Assembly (NCBI GenBank): GCA_910587295.1 | Contig: CAJULP010000022.1 | Span: 5,184-69,183, forward strand | Origin: an uncultured Lachnospiraceae bacterium | GTDB taxonomy: Bacteria > Bacillota > Clostridia > Lachnospirales > Lachnospiraceae | Direction of reading: 5' to 3' | DNA: 64,000 nucleotides | Shown here: positions 34,802 through 43,634 of the stretch, piece after piece | Layout of the letters: each line of letters starts with the position of its first letter | How positions within the stretch are numbered: the first letter of the stretch is position 1 | Program-made: the position numbers and the translations under genes | The notes under the pieces: generated by a model | The model's input: only the letters and a program-made list of their open reading frames with translations | Told to the model about the DNA's origin: nothing | Database searches by the model: none

Positions 34802-34910
34802 TTTGGCAGGTGTAGAGAAAACGGAGAGAAATACCCCTAATTTTTCTGCAAAAATCGGTAATACTTACGATAAGGTATGAAAAGAGTGCAGAAAGGTAAA
34901 AGATAGAAAC

Positions 34911-36257
34911 ATGGAGTCAATTTGGAACAGTACCGTAGAAATACCGCCAAGGAATGCATTGGAAGAGGATATTTCAGTCGAGGCCGTAGTGATCGGCGCA
35001 GGTATGGCAGGAATATTAACAGCTTATCTGCTCAAGGAAAACGGCGTTGGCACAGTGGTGTTAGAAGCGGACCGAATCGGGTCCGGGCAGACAGGGAACA
35101 CCACGGCTAAAATTACCAGTCAGCATGGGCTTTGCTATGAGAAGATGATCGGGCAGATTGGGAAGAAAAAAGCATCCCTTTATGGGAGAGCCCATGAAGA
35201 AGCGATTTTGGAATATGAAAGGATTATTTCTAAGGAACATATCGCCTGCCATTTTCAAAAACTTCCCGCCTATCTTTATTCCGCCTGCCAGTGGCACCAG
35301 CTTGAAAAGGAAGCGCAGGCGGCACAGGCTATAGGGCTTCCTGCAAAATTTCTGGCGAAAGCAGACTGCCCGGTTCCTCATATAGGAGTGGTCCGCTTTG
35401 AGAATCAGGCCCAGTTTCATCCGCTGGAGTTTATAAAAGCTGTTTCAAGTGATTTGGAGATATATGAAAAAACAAAAGTGATATCGGTCAGGGGGAACAG
35501 GGTTCATACTGACCGGGGGAATGTCACTGCGGAGAATATCATTTTTGCATCCCATTATCCGTTTGTCAATGTGCCGGGATTCTTTTTTATAAGGCAGCAT
35601 CAGGAAAGAAGCTGTGTGGCAGCCTTTGAAAATGCCGGAACGTTAAACGGCATGTATTACGGTATTGACGAAGGAAGTCTTTCACTGCGCAGCTTTGAAA
35701 ACATGATCCTGGCAGGGGGAGGCTCTTACCGTACCGGGCAAAATGAAACAGGCGGCAAATATGATGGGATCAGGCAGCAAATGAAACGGTATTTTCCCGG
35801 TGCAAGGGAATTGGCTTTCTGGTCGGCGCAGGACTGTATGCCTCATGACCATTTGCCCATGATCGGAAATTTTTCCCTGTTTAGGCCTGCATGGTACGTG
35901 GAGACGGGATTCTGGAAATGGGGGATGACTTCCTCTATGCTTTCGGCAATGATCGTGAGGGATGAAATCTGTGGAATCGATAATCCTTATGAAAGGTTGT
36001 TTTCTCCGCAGAGGATACATCCTTTTGTGGCGGCTGGTGGGTTTGCGGGGGATCTGGCAGTAAGCGTCAGAGAGCTTACGAAAGGGATTTTTCCGCCCAA
36101 AAGTAAAGAAGGAAAAGTGCTCAGGTGTCCGCATATGGGGTGCAGGCTCTATTGGAATGAGGATGAACACAGTTGGGACTGCCCCTGCCACGGTTCCAGG
36201 TTTGGGGAGGATGGGAAGCTTGTGGACTGCCCGGCACAGACCGGCTTGCAAAAGTAG
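34911..36257 (+). CDS. FAD-dependent oxidoreductase with C-terminal Rieske domain
   Basis: This 448-residue protein joins a DAO-type flavoprotein (residues 20-360) to a Rieske [2Fe-2S] domain (about 400-448). The dinucleotide motif is VVIGAGMAGILTAYLL. The Rieske ligands are seen as CPHMGC (C-x-H) and CPCHGSRF (C-x2-H), 15 residues apart. Such fusions are common in Firmicutes but lack a firmly known substrate. It has its own short upstream gap, and a terminator follows. Confidence 0.88.
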   Translation: MESIWNSTVEIPPRNALEEDISVEAVVIGAGMAGILTAYLLKENGVGTVVLEADRIGSGQTGNTTAKITSQHGLCYEKMIGQIGKKKASLYGRAHEEAILEYERIISKEHIACHFQKLPAYLYSACQWHQLEKEAQAAQAIGLPAKFLAKADCPVPHIGVVRFENQAQFHPLEFIKAVSSDLEIYEKTKVISVRGNRVHTDRGNVTAENIIFASHYPFVNVPGFFFIRQHQERSCVAAFENAGTLNGMYYGIDEGSLSLRSFENMILAGGGSYRTGQNETGGKYDGIRQQMKRYFPGARELAFWSAQDCMPHDHLPMIGNFSLFRPAWYVETGFWKWGMTSSMLSAMIVRDEICGIDNPYERLFSPQRIHPFVAAGGFAGDLAVSVRELTKGIFPPKSKEGKVLRCPHMGCRLYWNEDEHSWDCPCHGSRFGEDGKLVDCPAQTGLQK

Positions 36258-36292
36258 GAAAGGCGAATGGCTTGCAGAAAGATATTATTTTA

Positions 36293-36330
36293 GCAGGGAA
36301 TTTCCAATTTGGAATTGCCTGCTTTTTTTT
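36293..36330 (+). terminator. Terminator after the Rieske oxidoreductase
   Basis: An imperfect stem runs from GCAGG (36293-36297) to CCTGC (36318-36322), with AATT and CCAA/TTGG pairing inside, followed by eight T. It insulates the next operon. Confidence 0.8.
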
Positions 36331-36333
36331 GAT

Positions 36334-36389
36334 TGTGCAATATTAATAAAAAATATAAAATTTTGCAATATCTATTGACATATTGCACA
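36334..36389. promoter_or_regulatory. Palindromic operator candidate for the LacI-kinase fusion
   Basis: TTGCAATAT (36363-36371) and ATATTGCAC (36380-36388) form an inverted repeat with 8 nt between them, and the -35 box lies inside it. A further half-site, TGTGCAATAT, lies at 36334-36343. A repressor bound here would block RNA polymerase, so autoregulation by the LacI-type protein is likely (inference). Confidence 0.6.
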
Positions 36390-36403
36390 GAAGTGATTAT
36401 ATT
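36375..36403 (+). promoter_or_regulatory. Promoter of the LacI-kinase/AtuA/ADP-ribosylglycohydrolase operon
   Basis: TTGACA (36375-36380), a 17-bp spacer and TATATT (36398-36403) make a near-consensus sigma-A promoter 53 nt before ATG 36456. It is the only strong promoter I find for the 13-kb operon. Confidence 0.8.
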
Positions 36404-36455
36404 AAACTAAAGGAAAAAAGTTTAGGAAAATATTTTCCTGACAAAGGTACAGACG

Positions 36456-38363
36456 ATGACGATTAAAGAAATAGCACAAATGTCAAATGTTTCAATTTCA
36501 ACGGTTTCCAAGATCCTTAACGGAAAAGATCAGTCCATCAGTAAAGAGACAAGGGAAAAGGTCTTAAGGATCGCCAGGGAATACCATTATATCCCCTATG
36601 AGAGCGCCGCCGGCGTGTTCCAGTTTTTGATCGGGGTCATTGTGAAGGATACAAGAAAAGGGCGGATGCTGTTAGCGGGGATCAACCGTGGGGCAAGGAA
36701 ACAGGGGTATGGTGTTTATTGCTGTGAATACGGTTCAGAAAAAGACAGTGAGAAAAAAGCGGTTTCCGCCATGTGTGCCCAGAATGTATCTATGGTCATC
36801 TGGCAGAGAAACAGCAGGGAAAGCATGGAATACCTGCCCCGCCTTGAGGAAAAGGGGATTACGGTTTTTTACTGTGATTTTCTTTTGGAGGCAGAGGGAG
36901 AACGGCAATTCACATTGGATTACGGAAGATATGGTTATGAGGCTGTTACATATTTGGCAGAGAGACAGCATAAAAGGATAGGCTGTCTCGTCCAGACGGA
37001 AAACGAGAAATCAAGCCGGTTTGTGAAAGGTTTTTACCGGTGTTTATATGATCTGGGGCTTGAAAGCAGAGCTGATTTTGTGATGGAGTGGAACAGCTTA
37101 AAGGCATTTTCCGACATTGCTCTTTATGGGATAACGGCGCTTGTGTGTCTGGAAGAGGAGATTGCTGCGGATGTGTACCGCAAGGCGGCGGACAGCGGTT
37201 ATAAGATCCCGAAAGATTTGTCCATTTTGACGATCACGGAATGCCGCGAGCAACGGGTGCTTTATCCCAGATTGACAGGGATTTATCTGCCTGTGGAAGA
37301 ACTGGGAGAATATGCCTGCAGCCAGGTGATCGCCTATTGGGAAAAGTCGGAAAAGCCAGAGCAGGTAACAAAGATTGAAGTATTAGAGGGAGACAGCGCG
37401 GGAGAGGTTCCCGATCATATGGCAGGGAAGATCGTAGTAGTGGGAAGCATCAATATGGACTCGGTCATCAGTGTCAGGGATTTTCCGGAAGCAGGGCAGA
37501 CCTGTATTGCACAAAAGCTCCATTCTTACGCCGGAGGAAAAGGGTTTAATCAGGCTGTGGGAGCGGCAAAACTAGGGGCAGACGTGGTTTTGGTGGGAAA
37601 GATTGGGCAGGATTATGAGGCGAAGGTTTTGCGCGATACCATGGCAGGCTACGGTTTGTGTACGGATGGTATATTTGAGTCTCCTGCAGGAGGAACAGGA
37701 AAAGCATATATCACTGTGGCGAAAAACGGTGAAAGCAATATTATTGTGTATGCCGGGGCAAACCGCCTGCTGACAGAAGATGATCTTTACAGCCATAAAC
37801 AGCTTTTCCGGGGAGCGCAGTATTGCCTTTTGCAGTTGGAAACGCCGGCGGAAATTGTTGATTGTGCGGCCGGGCTGGCAAAAGAACAGGGGATCAAGAC
37901 GATCTTAAAGCCCGCTGCCGTGGACGAAATCAGCGATTCACTTTTAGGGAAGATTGATATTTTTGTTCCGAACCGGAAGGAATTGTTCCATCTTTGTCCG
38001 GAAGGGGATGGGATTGAAGAAAAAGCAGAATCTATTTTAAAACGCGGTGTAAAAGAAGTGATCGTGACTTTGGACGAACATGGATGCATGTGGAAGAACC
38101 ATGAACTGACGATGTATTTTCAGGCGGCGGAATTTGAAGCGGTGGATACCACGGGTGCGGCGGATGCGTTTATTGCGGCACTGGCAGTTTATCTGTCGGA
38201 AGGATTTTCCATGAAGCTGGCAATCCAGTACGCTACCTACGCGGCAGGTTTTTCCATCACACGGGATGGGGTCCAGTCGGCAATGGCAGACAGACTGACC
38301 ATGGATGCTTATGCGGATAAGATTGCGGAAACCATTGCCTGTGGCACGGAAAATATCTACTAA
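36456..38363 (+). CDS. LacI-type repressor fused to a PfkB/ribokinase-family kinase
   Basis: A 635-residue fusion. Residues 1-50 are a LacI helix-turn-helix (TIKEIAQMSNVSISTVSKILNG). Residues 58-325 are a LacI-type ligand-binding domain (FLIGVIVKDTRKG, then LSILTITECREQ). From residue 328 on there is a full ribokinase-like kinase: IVVVGSINMDSVI, the sugar-binding YAGGKGFNQAVGAAKLGAD, and the catalytic DTTGAADAF. The usual LacI hinge (ARSL) is absent. The kinase looks intact, so this may be a trigger enzyme that senses or phosphorylates the inducing sugar. It heads an operon that also encodes a second, free PfkB kinase. Confidence 0.93.
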   Translation: MTIKEIAQMSNVSISTVSKILNGKDQSISKETREKVLRIAREYHYIPYESAAGVFQFLIGVIVKDTRKGRMLLAGINRGARKQGYGVYCCEYGSEKDSEKKAVSAMCAQNVSMVIWQRNSRESMEYLPRLEEKGITVFYCDFLLEAEGERQFTLDYGRYGYEAVTYLAERQHKRIGCLVQTENEKSSRFVKGFYRCLYDLGLESRADFVMEWNSLKAFSDIALYGITALVCLEEEIAADVYRKAADSGYKIPKDLSILTITECREQRVLYPRLTGIYLPVEELGEYACSQVIAYWEKSEKPEQVTKIEVLEGDSAGEVPDHMAGKIVVVGSINMDSVISVRDFPEAGQTCIAQKLHSYAGGKGFNQAVGAAKLGADVVLVGKIGQDYEAKVLRDTMAGYGLCTDGIFESPAGGTGKAYITVAKNGESNIIVYAGANRLLTEDDLYSHKQLFRGAQYCLLQLETPAEIVDCAAGLAKEQGIKTILKPAAVDEISDSLLGKIDIFVPNRKELFHLCPEGDGIEEKAESILKRGVKEVIVTLDEHGCMWKNHELTMYFQAAEFEAVDTTGAADAFIAALAVYLSEGFSMKLAIQYATYAAGFSITRDGVQSAMADRLTMDAYADKIAETIACGTENIY

Positions 38364-38438
38364 ACAGACAGGGAGCAGATAGGGGGCCGCTAAGGATCGG
38401 GAAGCGGCAGGCAGGTGTAAAAGAAAAGGACGGGGAAA

Positions 38439-39827
38439 ATGGAAGGAAAGAAAAAGGAAATCAAGATTTTAGCGCCCTGTGGTATTTTAGGGTATGGATA
38501 TCCGCCGCAGTCTTTCAGGAACGGCATGGCCATGGGACCGGATGCCATCGTGGTAGATGCCGGGAGCACGGATGCCGGACCTCATAAGCTTGGCGCGGGA
38601 ACGGCCATCGTCAGCAGGCAGGCCTGTAAAAAGGATCTGGAGCTGATGATCACGGAAGGGGCGAAGGCAAAGATCCCTGTCATCATCGGTTCGGCAGGGG
38701 GAAGCGGCGGCCGTGTCCATGTGGAGTGGACGTGGGATATCATTAAGGAGATCTTAAAAGAACATGATCTGACAGAAATGAAGACAGTGGTCATATGGGC
38801 TGACATCGAGAAAGATGTAGTGGAAAAGAGGCTGGAAGAAGGGAAGGTCACACCCCTTGGAGCGGGAGTGAAGGAACTGACAAAGGAACGGTTAGCGGAA
38901 ACTACGGGCATTGTGGCGCAGATGGGACATGAACCGGTGGTAAAGGCGCTTAAAGAGGGGTATCAACTTATCATCTGTGGAAGGGCATATGATCCGTCCC
39001 CCTTTGCCGCTGTGGCAATTTATCATGGACTGCCGCCGGCGTATGGATATCATGCAGGCAAAATACTGGAGTGTGCGGCGTTATGTGCCGTTCCGGGAAC
39101 CACAAAGGATTGTATGATGGGAACCATAAGGGAAGATGGCTTTTGTATCGAACCCTTATCGGACGAACGCAAATGTACGGCACTGTCAGTAGCGGCCCAT
39201 ACGTTTTATGAAAAGGATCACCCCTATATCCTGCACGGTCCGGGATGCGTGTTGAATTTGGAGCAGTGCAGGTTTACGGAACAGGAGGGTGGCAAGGTAT
39301 GGGTAAGCGGCAGCCGGATTGAGAACACGGAGCGCTACTACATAAAACTGGAAGGGGCAAGGCTTTCCGCATATCGGACTTTTGTTGTGGCGGGAGTCAG
39401 GGATCCTGTTTTTATATCCAGGATATCTGAGATCGAGGAAGCGGCAAAAGGTCAAGTGGAAGCTTATTATCAGGAAATACCAAAGGAAAATTATACCATT
39501 CATTTTATGAATTATGGGATTGACGGCGTGATGGGGGAATTGGAGCCGGCAAGAGGCGAGCTGCCCCATGAGGTGGGCATTGTATTTGAGGTACTGGCTG
39601 TTGACCAGGATACGGCAAATGCCGTTTGCGGCTCTCTGCGGTCATCGCTTTTGCACTATGGGTATGAAGGGCGCAAAGCGACAGCCGGCAATCTTGCATT
39701 CCCGTTTGCCCCCAGTGATATTGTATTCGGGCCGGTATATGAGTTTTCCGTATATCATTTGATGGAAGTGAAAGACGGGATGGAACAGTTTATTTTGGAA
39801 GATGTGACATTGGCAGCAAGTGAATGA
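38439..39827 (+). CDS. AtuA-like DUF1446 protein
   Basis: This 462-residue protein resembles the acyclic terpene utilisation A (AtuA, DUF1446) family: APCGILGYG at the N-terminus, DAIVVDAGSTDAGPHKLG, VIIGSAGGSGG and LIICGRAYDPSPFAA. The last hundred residues form the usual C-terminal part (YEFSVYHLMEV). Its reaction is not known in this group; in Pseudomonas AtuA belongs to a citronellol pathway. The DUF4387 gene that follows at once is its frequent partner. Its place in an operon with sugar kinases and a sugar importer suggests a role on a sugar acid or glycoside-derived product (inference). Confidence 0.85.
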   Translation: MEGKKKEIKILAPCGILGYGYPPQSFRNGMAMGPDAIVVDAGSTDAGPHKLGAGTAIVSRQACKKDLELMITEGAKAKIPVIIGSAGGSGGRVHVEWTWDIIKEILKEHDLTEMKTVVIWADIEKDVVEKRLEEGKVTPLGAGVKELTKERLAETTGIVAQMGHEPVVKALKEGYQLIICGRAYDPSPFAAVAIYHGLPPAYGYHAGKILECAALCAVPGTTKDCMMGTIREDGFCIEPLSDERKCTALSVAAHTFYEKDHPYILHGPGCVLNLEQCRFTEQEGGKVWVSGSRIENTERYYIKLEGARLSAYRTFVVAGVRDPVFISRISEIEEAAKGQVEAYYQEIPKENYTIHFMNYGIDGVMGELEPARGELPHEVGIVFEVLAVDQDTANAVCGSLRSSLLHYGYEGRKATAGNLAFPFAPSDIVFGPVYEFSVYHLMEVKDGMEQFILEDVTLAASE

Positions 39828-39837
39828 GGTATATAAA

Positions 39838-40179
39838 ATGGCGGAAAAAAGATTATATGACCTGGCGAAAGTGATCCGTTCAAAAAACAGCGGGCCGTTT
39901 TCCATCACATTGGACGCATTGTTTTCAGATGCAAAAGTCTATTATGGGATAAAGAAAAGCGGTGTGATAACGAGAGAGAAGATTGCGGAGATTTATCAAT
40001 TAAAACCGCAGATGATCACGCAGTTGGTATTTTTTGATGCGGCCCTTGGCTTTAAGATCACTTTTGACCGGAAAATTTCTTCTGGCACATGTCTGGACAC
40101 GGATGTGTATGGAGCACAGCAGCACGCCCCGCTGGGGGAATTGATGGTTCCTGTGGAGGATGAACCGGAAGATGGATGA
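39838..40179 (+). CDS. DUF4387 protein
   Basis: This 113-residue protein matches the small DUF4387 family (LYDLAKVIRSKNSGPFSITLDALF near the start, then YGIKKSG). DUF4387 genes are typically next to DUF1446 genes, sometimes fused, so the two probably form one enzyme. ATG 39838 has GAGG 8 nt upstream; an in-frame GTG at 39820 overlaps the previous gene. Function unknown. Confidence 0.8.
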   Translation: MAEKRLYDLAKVIRSKNSGPFSITLDALFSDAKVYYGIKKSGVITREKIAEIYQLKPQMITQLVFFDAALGFKITFDRKISSGTCLDTDVYGAQQHAPLGELMVPVEDEPEDG

Positions 40180-40993
40180 GCGGATAAAGCAGATAGAAAT
40201 GGTGGTGTCGGATTTAGATGATACCCTGGTACGTTCGGATAAGCGTATATCAGATGACACGAAACGGGTATTCGGGGAATGTGTCAAAAGAGGGATCCGT
40301 ACCGCCTTTGCCACTGCAAGGCTGGCGGTAAGCACACTGTTGGAAGAACAGGAGTTAAAACCCAATATCCGCATTGTATCTAACGGCGGGATGGTATTAG
40401 AAGGCGGTAAAGTGGTCTTGTTTCATGCTATGGATGGAAAGGAATTAGGAAGATTTCTTCACCGTCTGATCCAGTTGAAAGCTCAGGGCATCTACGTAGG
40501 GTGCAGGGAGCAGGTTTATACAAACAGTGAAAGTTTTCGCTGTTCAAGGACATTAAAGCAGTCAGTTTATTGCGATTTGCAGGAGCCGCTTAAGGAGGAA
40601 GCGTGTCAGGTCTTTTTCCGCATAAGGGAGCGGGAAAAGGCGGAAGAATTACAAAAGGAGTTTTCTTTTTTCAGCTGGGTCTGTTATCGGGATGGCACAT
40701 ATGCGGTGATGGCTCCGGGCGTATCCAAAGCAAAGGCTCTTTTGGAGATAGCTTACAGGTATGGGATAAGTCCGGACAGGATAGCGGCATTTGGAGATGA
40801 TGAAGGGGATCTTGAAATGCTGCAGGTCTGTGGAGTGGGCGTTGCCATGGGAAATGCTCTGCCTTATGTAAAGGCCGGTGCCGCATATGTGACAAAATCC
40901 AATGAAGAAGATGGAGTGGCATGGTTTATAGACAGATATATTTTGGGAAAAGGGGAGAAAAGGGATGGTCAAAATGATCATAACGGATCTTGA
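40172..40993 (+). CDS. HAD-family phosphatase, Cof type (first of a tandem pair)
   Basis: This roughly 273-residue HAD IIB hydrolase should dephosphorylate a sugar phosphate or similar metabolite. Motif I is VVSDLDDTLV (both Asp present), and motif IV is AAFGDDEGDLEML. The ATG at 40160 directly abuts GGAGG, so ATG 40172 is the better start. It overlaps the DUF4387 gene by 8 nt and the next HAD gene by 29 nt. Confidence 0.87.
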   Translation: MDERIKQIEMVVSDLDDTLVRSDKRISDDTKRVFGECVKRGIRTAFATARLAVSTLLEEQELKPNIRIVSNGGMVLEGGKVVLFHAMDGKELGRFLHRLIQLKAQGIYVGCREQVYTNSESFRCSRTLKQSVYCDLQEPLKEEACQVFFRIREREKAEELQKEFSFFSWVCYRDGTYAVMAPGVSKAKALLEIAYRYGISPDRIAAFGDDEGDLEMLQVCGVGVAMGNALPYVKAGAAYVTKSNEEDGVAWFIDRYILGKGEKRDGQNDHNGS

Positions 40994-41729
40994 TCAGACA
41001 ATGCTAAGGAATGATGGCAGTATATCAGATTATACAAAAGATATATTGGCTGAATGTAAAAAGCGGGAGATCCTGCTGGGGGTTGCCACGGCGCGCTCAA
41101 TGGTAAATGCAGTGCATTTGCAAGAGCTATTGGGAGCGGAGGTGTTGATCTGTTCTAATGGCAGCAGGGTCATGTACGAAGGGAAACTGATAGACAGCGT
41201 CTTGCTTGACGCGGATACGGTCTGTGCCCTGACGGACGGTCTGCAAAAACTGGCATCTATGGAAGAGATCCTTATGGAAGGGGAGGATCAGGTATATATC
41301 AATACTTACCGGTTCAAACCGCCGCATCCTTACGCAAAAGCGCATCACACAGACTTTGTGGGCGGTATGAACAAAGCGGCTTTCCAGGTTTTTGCGGGGA
41401 TTGGAAATAAAGAGGAAGCGCAGAGCATCAGGAAGCGTTTTCCTGACTGCCGCTGCCTGAATTACCGGGATAGCAGCCGGTATGCGTTTATGGCAAAAGA
41501 GGTGTCAAAAAAGAACGCACTGCTGCGGACGGCCGAAAAACTGAAAATTCCCATATCGGAAGTGGCGGCATTCGGGGATGATGAAGGGGATATAGAAATG
41601 CTTCGTGCCTGTGGGATGGGGATAGCCATGGGGAATGCGCTGGAATGTGTAAAAGAAGTTTCCTTTGCCGTAACTAAGACCAATGAGGAAGACGGGGCTG
41701 CGTGGTTTATAGAACACCATATTTTATAA
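40965..41729 (+). CDS. HAD-family phosphatase, Cof type (second of a tandem pair)
   Basis: This 254-residue paralogue of the preceding gene has motif I IITDLDQTML and motif IV AAFGDDEGDIEML; both proteins end in nearly the same NEEDG(A/V)AWFI segment. GGGGAG lies 7 nt before ATG 40965. Tandem duplication with divergence suggests two related phosphorylated substrates or a heterodimer. Confidence 0.88.
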   Translation: MVKMIITDLDQTMLRNDGSISDYTKDILAECKKREILLGVATARSMVNAVHLQELLGAEVLICSNGSRVMYEGKLIDSVLLDADTVCALTDGLQKLASMEEILMEGEDQVYINTYRFKPPHPYAKAHHTDFVGGMNKAAFQVFAGIGNKEEAQSIRKRFPDCRCLNYRDSSRYAFMAKEVSKKNALLRTAEKLKIPISEVAAFGDDEGDIEMLRACGMGIAMGNALECVKEVSFAVTKTNEEDGAAWFIEHHIL

Positions 41730-41743
41730 AGATAGGAGAAGGT

Positions 41744-42631
41744 ATGCTAAAAAAGATAAAGAGAGATAAAGTATTATATTTGATGCTGGCGCCGGGGTTT
41801 TTATATTTTTTGCTGTTCCACGTGTGGCCGATTTTTGAGATGAAGCTGGCTTTTTATGATTACAGGATCATGGGGGATGATATTTTCGTAGGGTGGAAGC
41901 ATTTTAAGACATTGTTTTCCACGCCGGCCTTTTTCGGGATCATTAAAAATACGCTGGTCATCAGCTTTATGAAGATCGTTCTGTTTTTCCCGTTTCCGGT
42001 AGCCTTTGCGCTGGCTTTAAATGAGATGCGGGCAAGGCGTTTCAGGAAAACGGTACAGGTTGTTTCTTACCTGCCCCACTTTTTGTCATGGGTTGTCATT
42101 GCGGGGATCTGGTATGAATTTCTTTCGCCTTCCAACGGTCTTGTCATGGACATTGCAGCCTTTTTTGGCGGGGAAAGGAAGAATCTTTTGACAGATAAGA
42201 ACAGTATTTTGTGGGTACTTTTTGCTTCCAGTACATGGAGGAGTATGGGCTGGGATTCCATAATCTATCTGTCGGCTATCCTTGGGATTGATACGGCATT
42301 GTATGAGGCTGCCAAAATGGATGGCGCAAGCCGGTGGAAGACCATATGTTACATTATCTTGCCGGCATTGGCAGGACCCATGGTAACGGTATTGATCTTA
42401 AATGTGGGTTTTGTTATGAGCGCCGGGTATGACCAGATTTTAAACTTCAGCAACGATGCAGTGCTTAGCAGGGTCGACATTCTGGACACTTATGTATACA
42501 GGATCGGTCTGCTTCAGGGGCAGTATTCCTTTGCCACTGCGGCAAATTTGTTTAAGGGCGTGATCGGAACGGCGATGATCCTGCTTACTCACTTCACGTC
42601 AAAGAAACTGACAGGAAAAGGTGCATGGTAA
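41744..42631 (+). CDS. Sugar ABC transporter permease, LplB type
   Basis: This 295-residue permease has six predicted membrane helices and the EAA loop EAAKMDGASRWKTICYIILP. The N-terminus YLMLAPGFLYFLLFHVWPIF is typical of LplB/YtcP partners in Firmicutes that import oligosaccharides or glycosides. AGGAG precedes ATG 41744. It pairs with the next gene. Confidence 0.92.
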   Translation: MLKKIKRDKVLYLMLAPGFLYFLLFHVWPIFEMKLAFYDYRIMGDDIFVGWKHFKTLFSTPAFFGIIKNTLVISFMKIVLFFPFPVAFALALNEMRARRFRKTVQVVSYLPHFLSWVVIAGIWYEFLSPSNGLVMDIAAFFGGERKNLLTDKNSILWVLFASSTWRSMGWDSIIYLSAILGIDTALYEAAKMDGASRWKTICYIILPALAGPMVTVLILNVGFVMSAGYDQILNFSNDAVLSRVDILDTYVYRIGLLQGQYSFATAANLFKGVIGTAMILLTHFTSKKLTGKGAW

Positions 42632-42640
42632 GGAGGGCAT

Positions 42641-43519
42641 ATGAACAAAAAAAAGAAAAAATTTCATTTATCAGATCTGATCCTGAACTTGGCGATGCTC
42701 CTTGTTGCGTTGACTATGCTGATACCTATTCTGAATTTGCTGGCAAAGTCAATATCGACGCCGGCGTCGGTTCCTTATATGAAAGGCTATCAGATCTGGC
42801 CAAGCGGTTTTGATCTGATCAATTACGAGATCATTTTCAGTAACCAGGTGGTGTGGACCGCACTTAAAAATTCACTGTTTATCACTGTGGTTGGGGTATT
42901 GGTCAATGTGCTGGTGACAACGATGATGGCATATGCGCTGACCAGGCCAGGCTTGGTCGGTAAAAAGGCGATTATGGTTTTTCTGATCATTATGATGATT
43001 TTTGAGCCGGGTATCATTCAGGAATATTTTGTGATGAAGGATCTGCATCTTCTGGACAACCTGTGGTCTATGGTATTATACCGGTCGGTCAGTGTATATA
43101 ATGTTATCCTTTTGATGCGGTTTTTCCAGGAAACGCCTGAGGCCCTTTTGGATGCGGCCAAAATAGACGGGGCAGGCCATATCAGGGTGCTGTTTTCCAT
43201 ATTTTTACCGCTGAATAAAATACCGATCCTGACGATCGGAATGTTTTATGCGGTATATCGATGGAATGAATTTTTCCACAGCAGTATTTTCCTTTCATCA
43301 AGGGGGAATACGGTACTGCAGGTATTTTTACGGCAGTTTGTTGTGGAAGGGGATACGACAGCGCTTTCAGCGCTGGGAACGCTGGACTTAAGTTCCATTA
43401 ACATGAGCGCGCTGCGGGCTTCCACTATTATTGTTACTATGGTGCCTATATTGGTGCTGTATCCGTTTATCCTGAAATATTATACCAGCGGCGTCATGGT
43501 AGGGGCTGTGAAAGAGTGA
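42641..43519 (+). CDS. Sugar ABC transporter permease, LplC/YtcP type
   Basis: This 292-residue permease is the partner of the LplB-type gene, with its EAA loop at DAAKIDGAGHIRVLFSIFLP. The operon has no ATPase gene, so a shared MsmX-type ATPase encoded elsewhere is needed, as is common for this transporter class. AAGGAGGG precedes ATG 42641. Confidence 0.92.
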   Translation: MNKKKKKFHLSDLILNLAMLLVALTMLIPILNLLAKSISTPASVPYMKGYQIWPSGFDLINYEIIFSNQVVWTALKNSLFITVVGVLVNVLVTTMMAYALTRPGLVGKKAIMVFLIIMMIFEPGIIQEYFVMKDLHLLDNLWSMVLYRSVSVYNVILLMRFFQETPEALLDAAKIDGAGHIRVLFSIFLPLNKIPILTIGMFYAVYRWNEFFHSSIFLSSRGNTVLQVFLRQFVVEGDTTALSALGTLDLSSINMSALRASTIIVTMVPILVLYPFILKYYTSGVMVGAVKE

Positions 43520-43634
43520 GCTTGTTGATGTGCGGTAGGGCGGCTGCCTGCGAAAAGGCGGCAGGGCTTTTACATAGCAGTAAAAAGGTAATGCCGTTCC
43601 AATGGATCGGCAGCGAAGAAGGAGGAATATGCAT

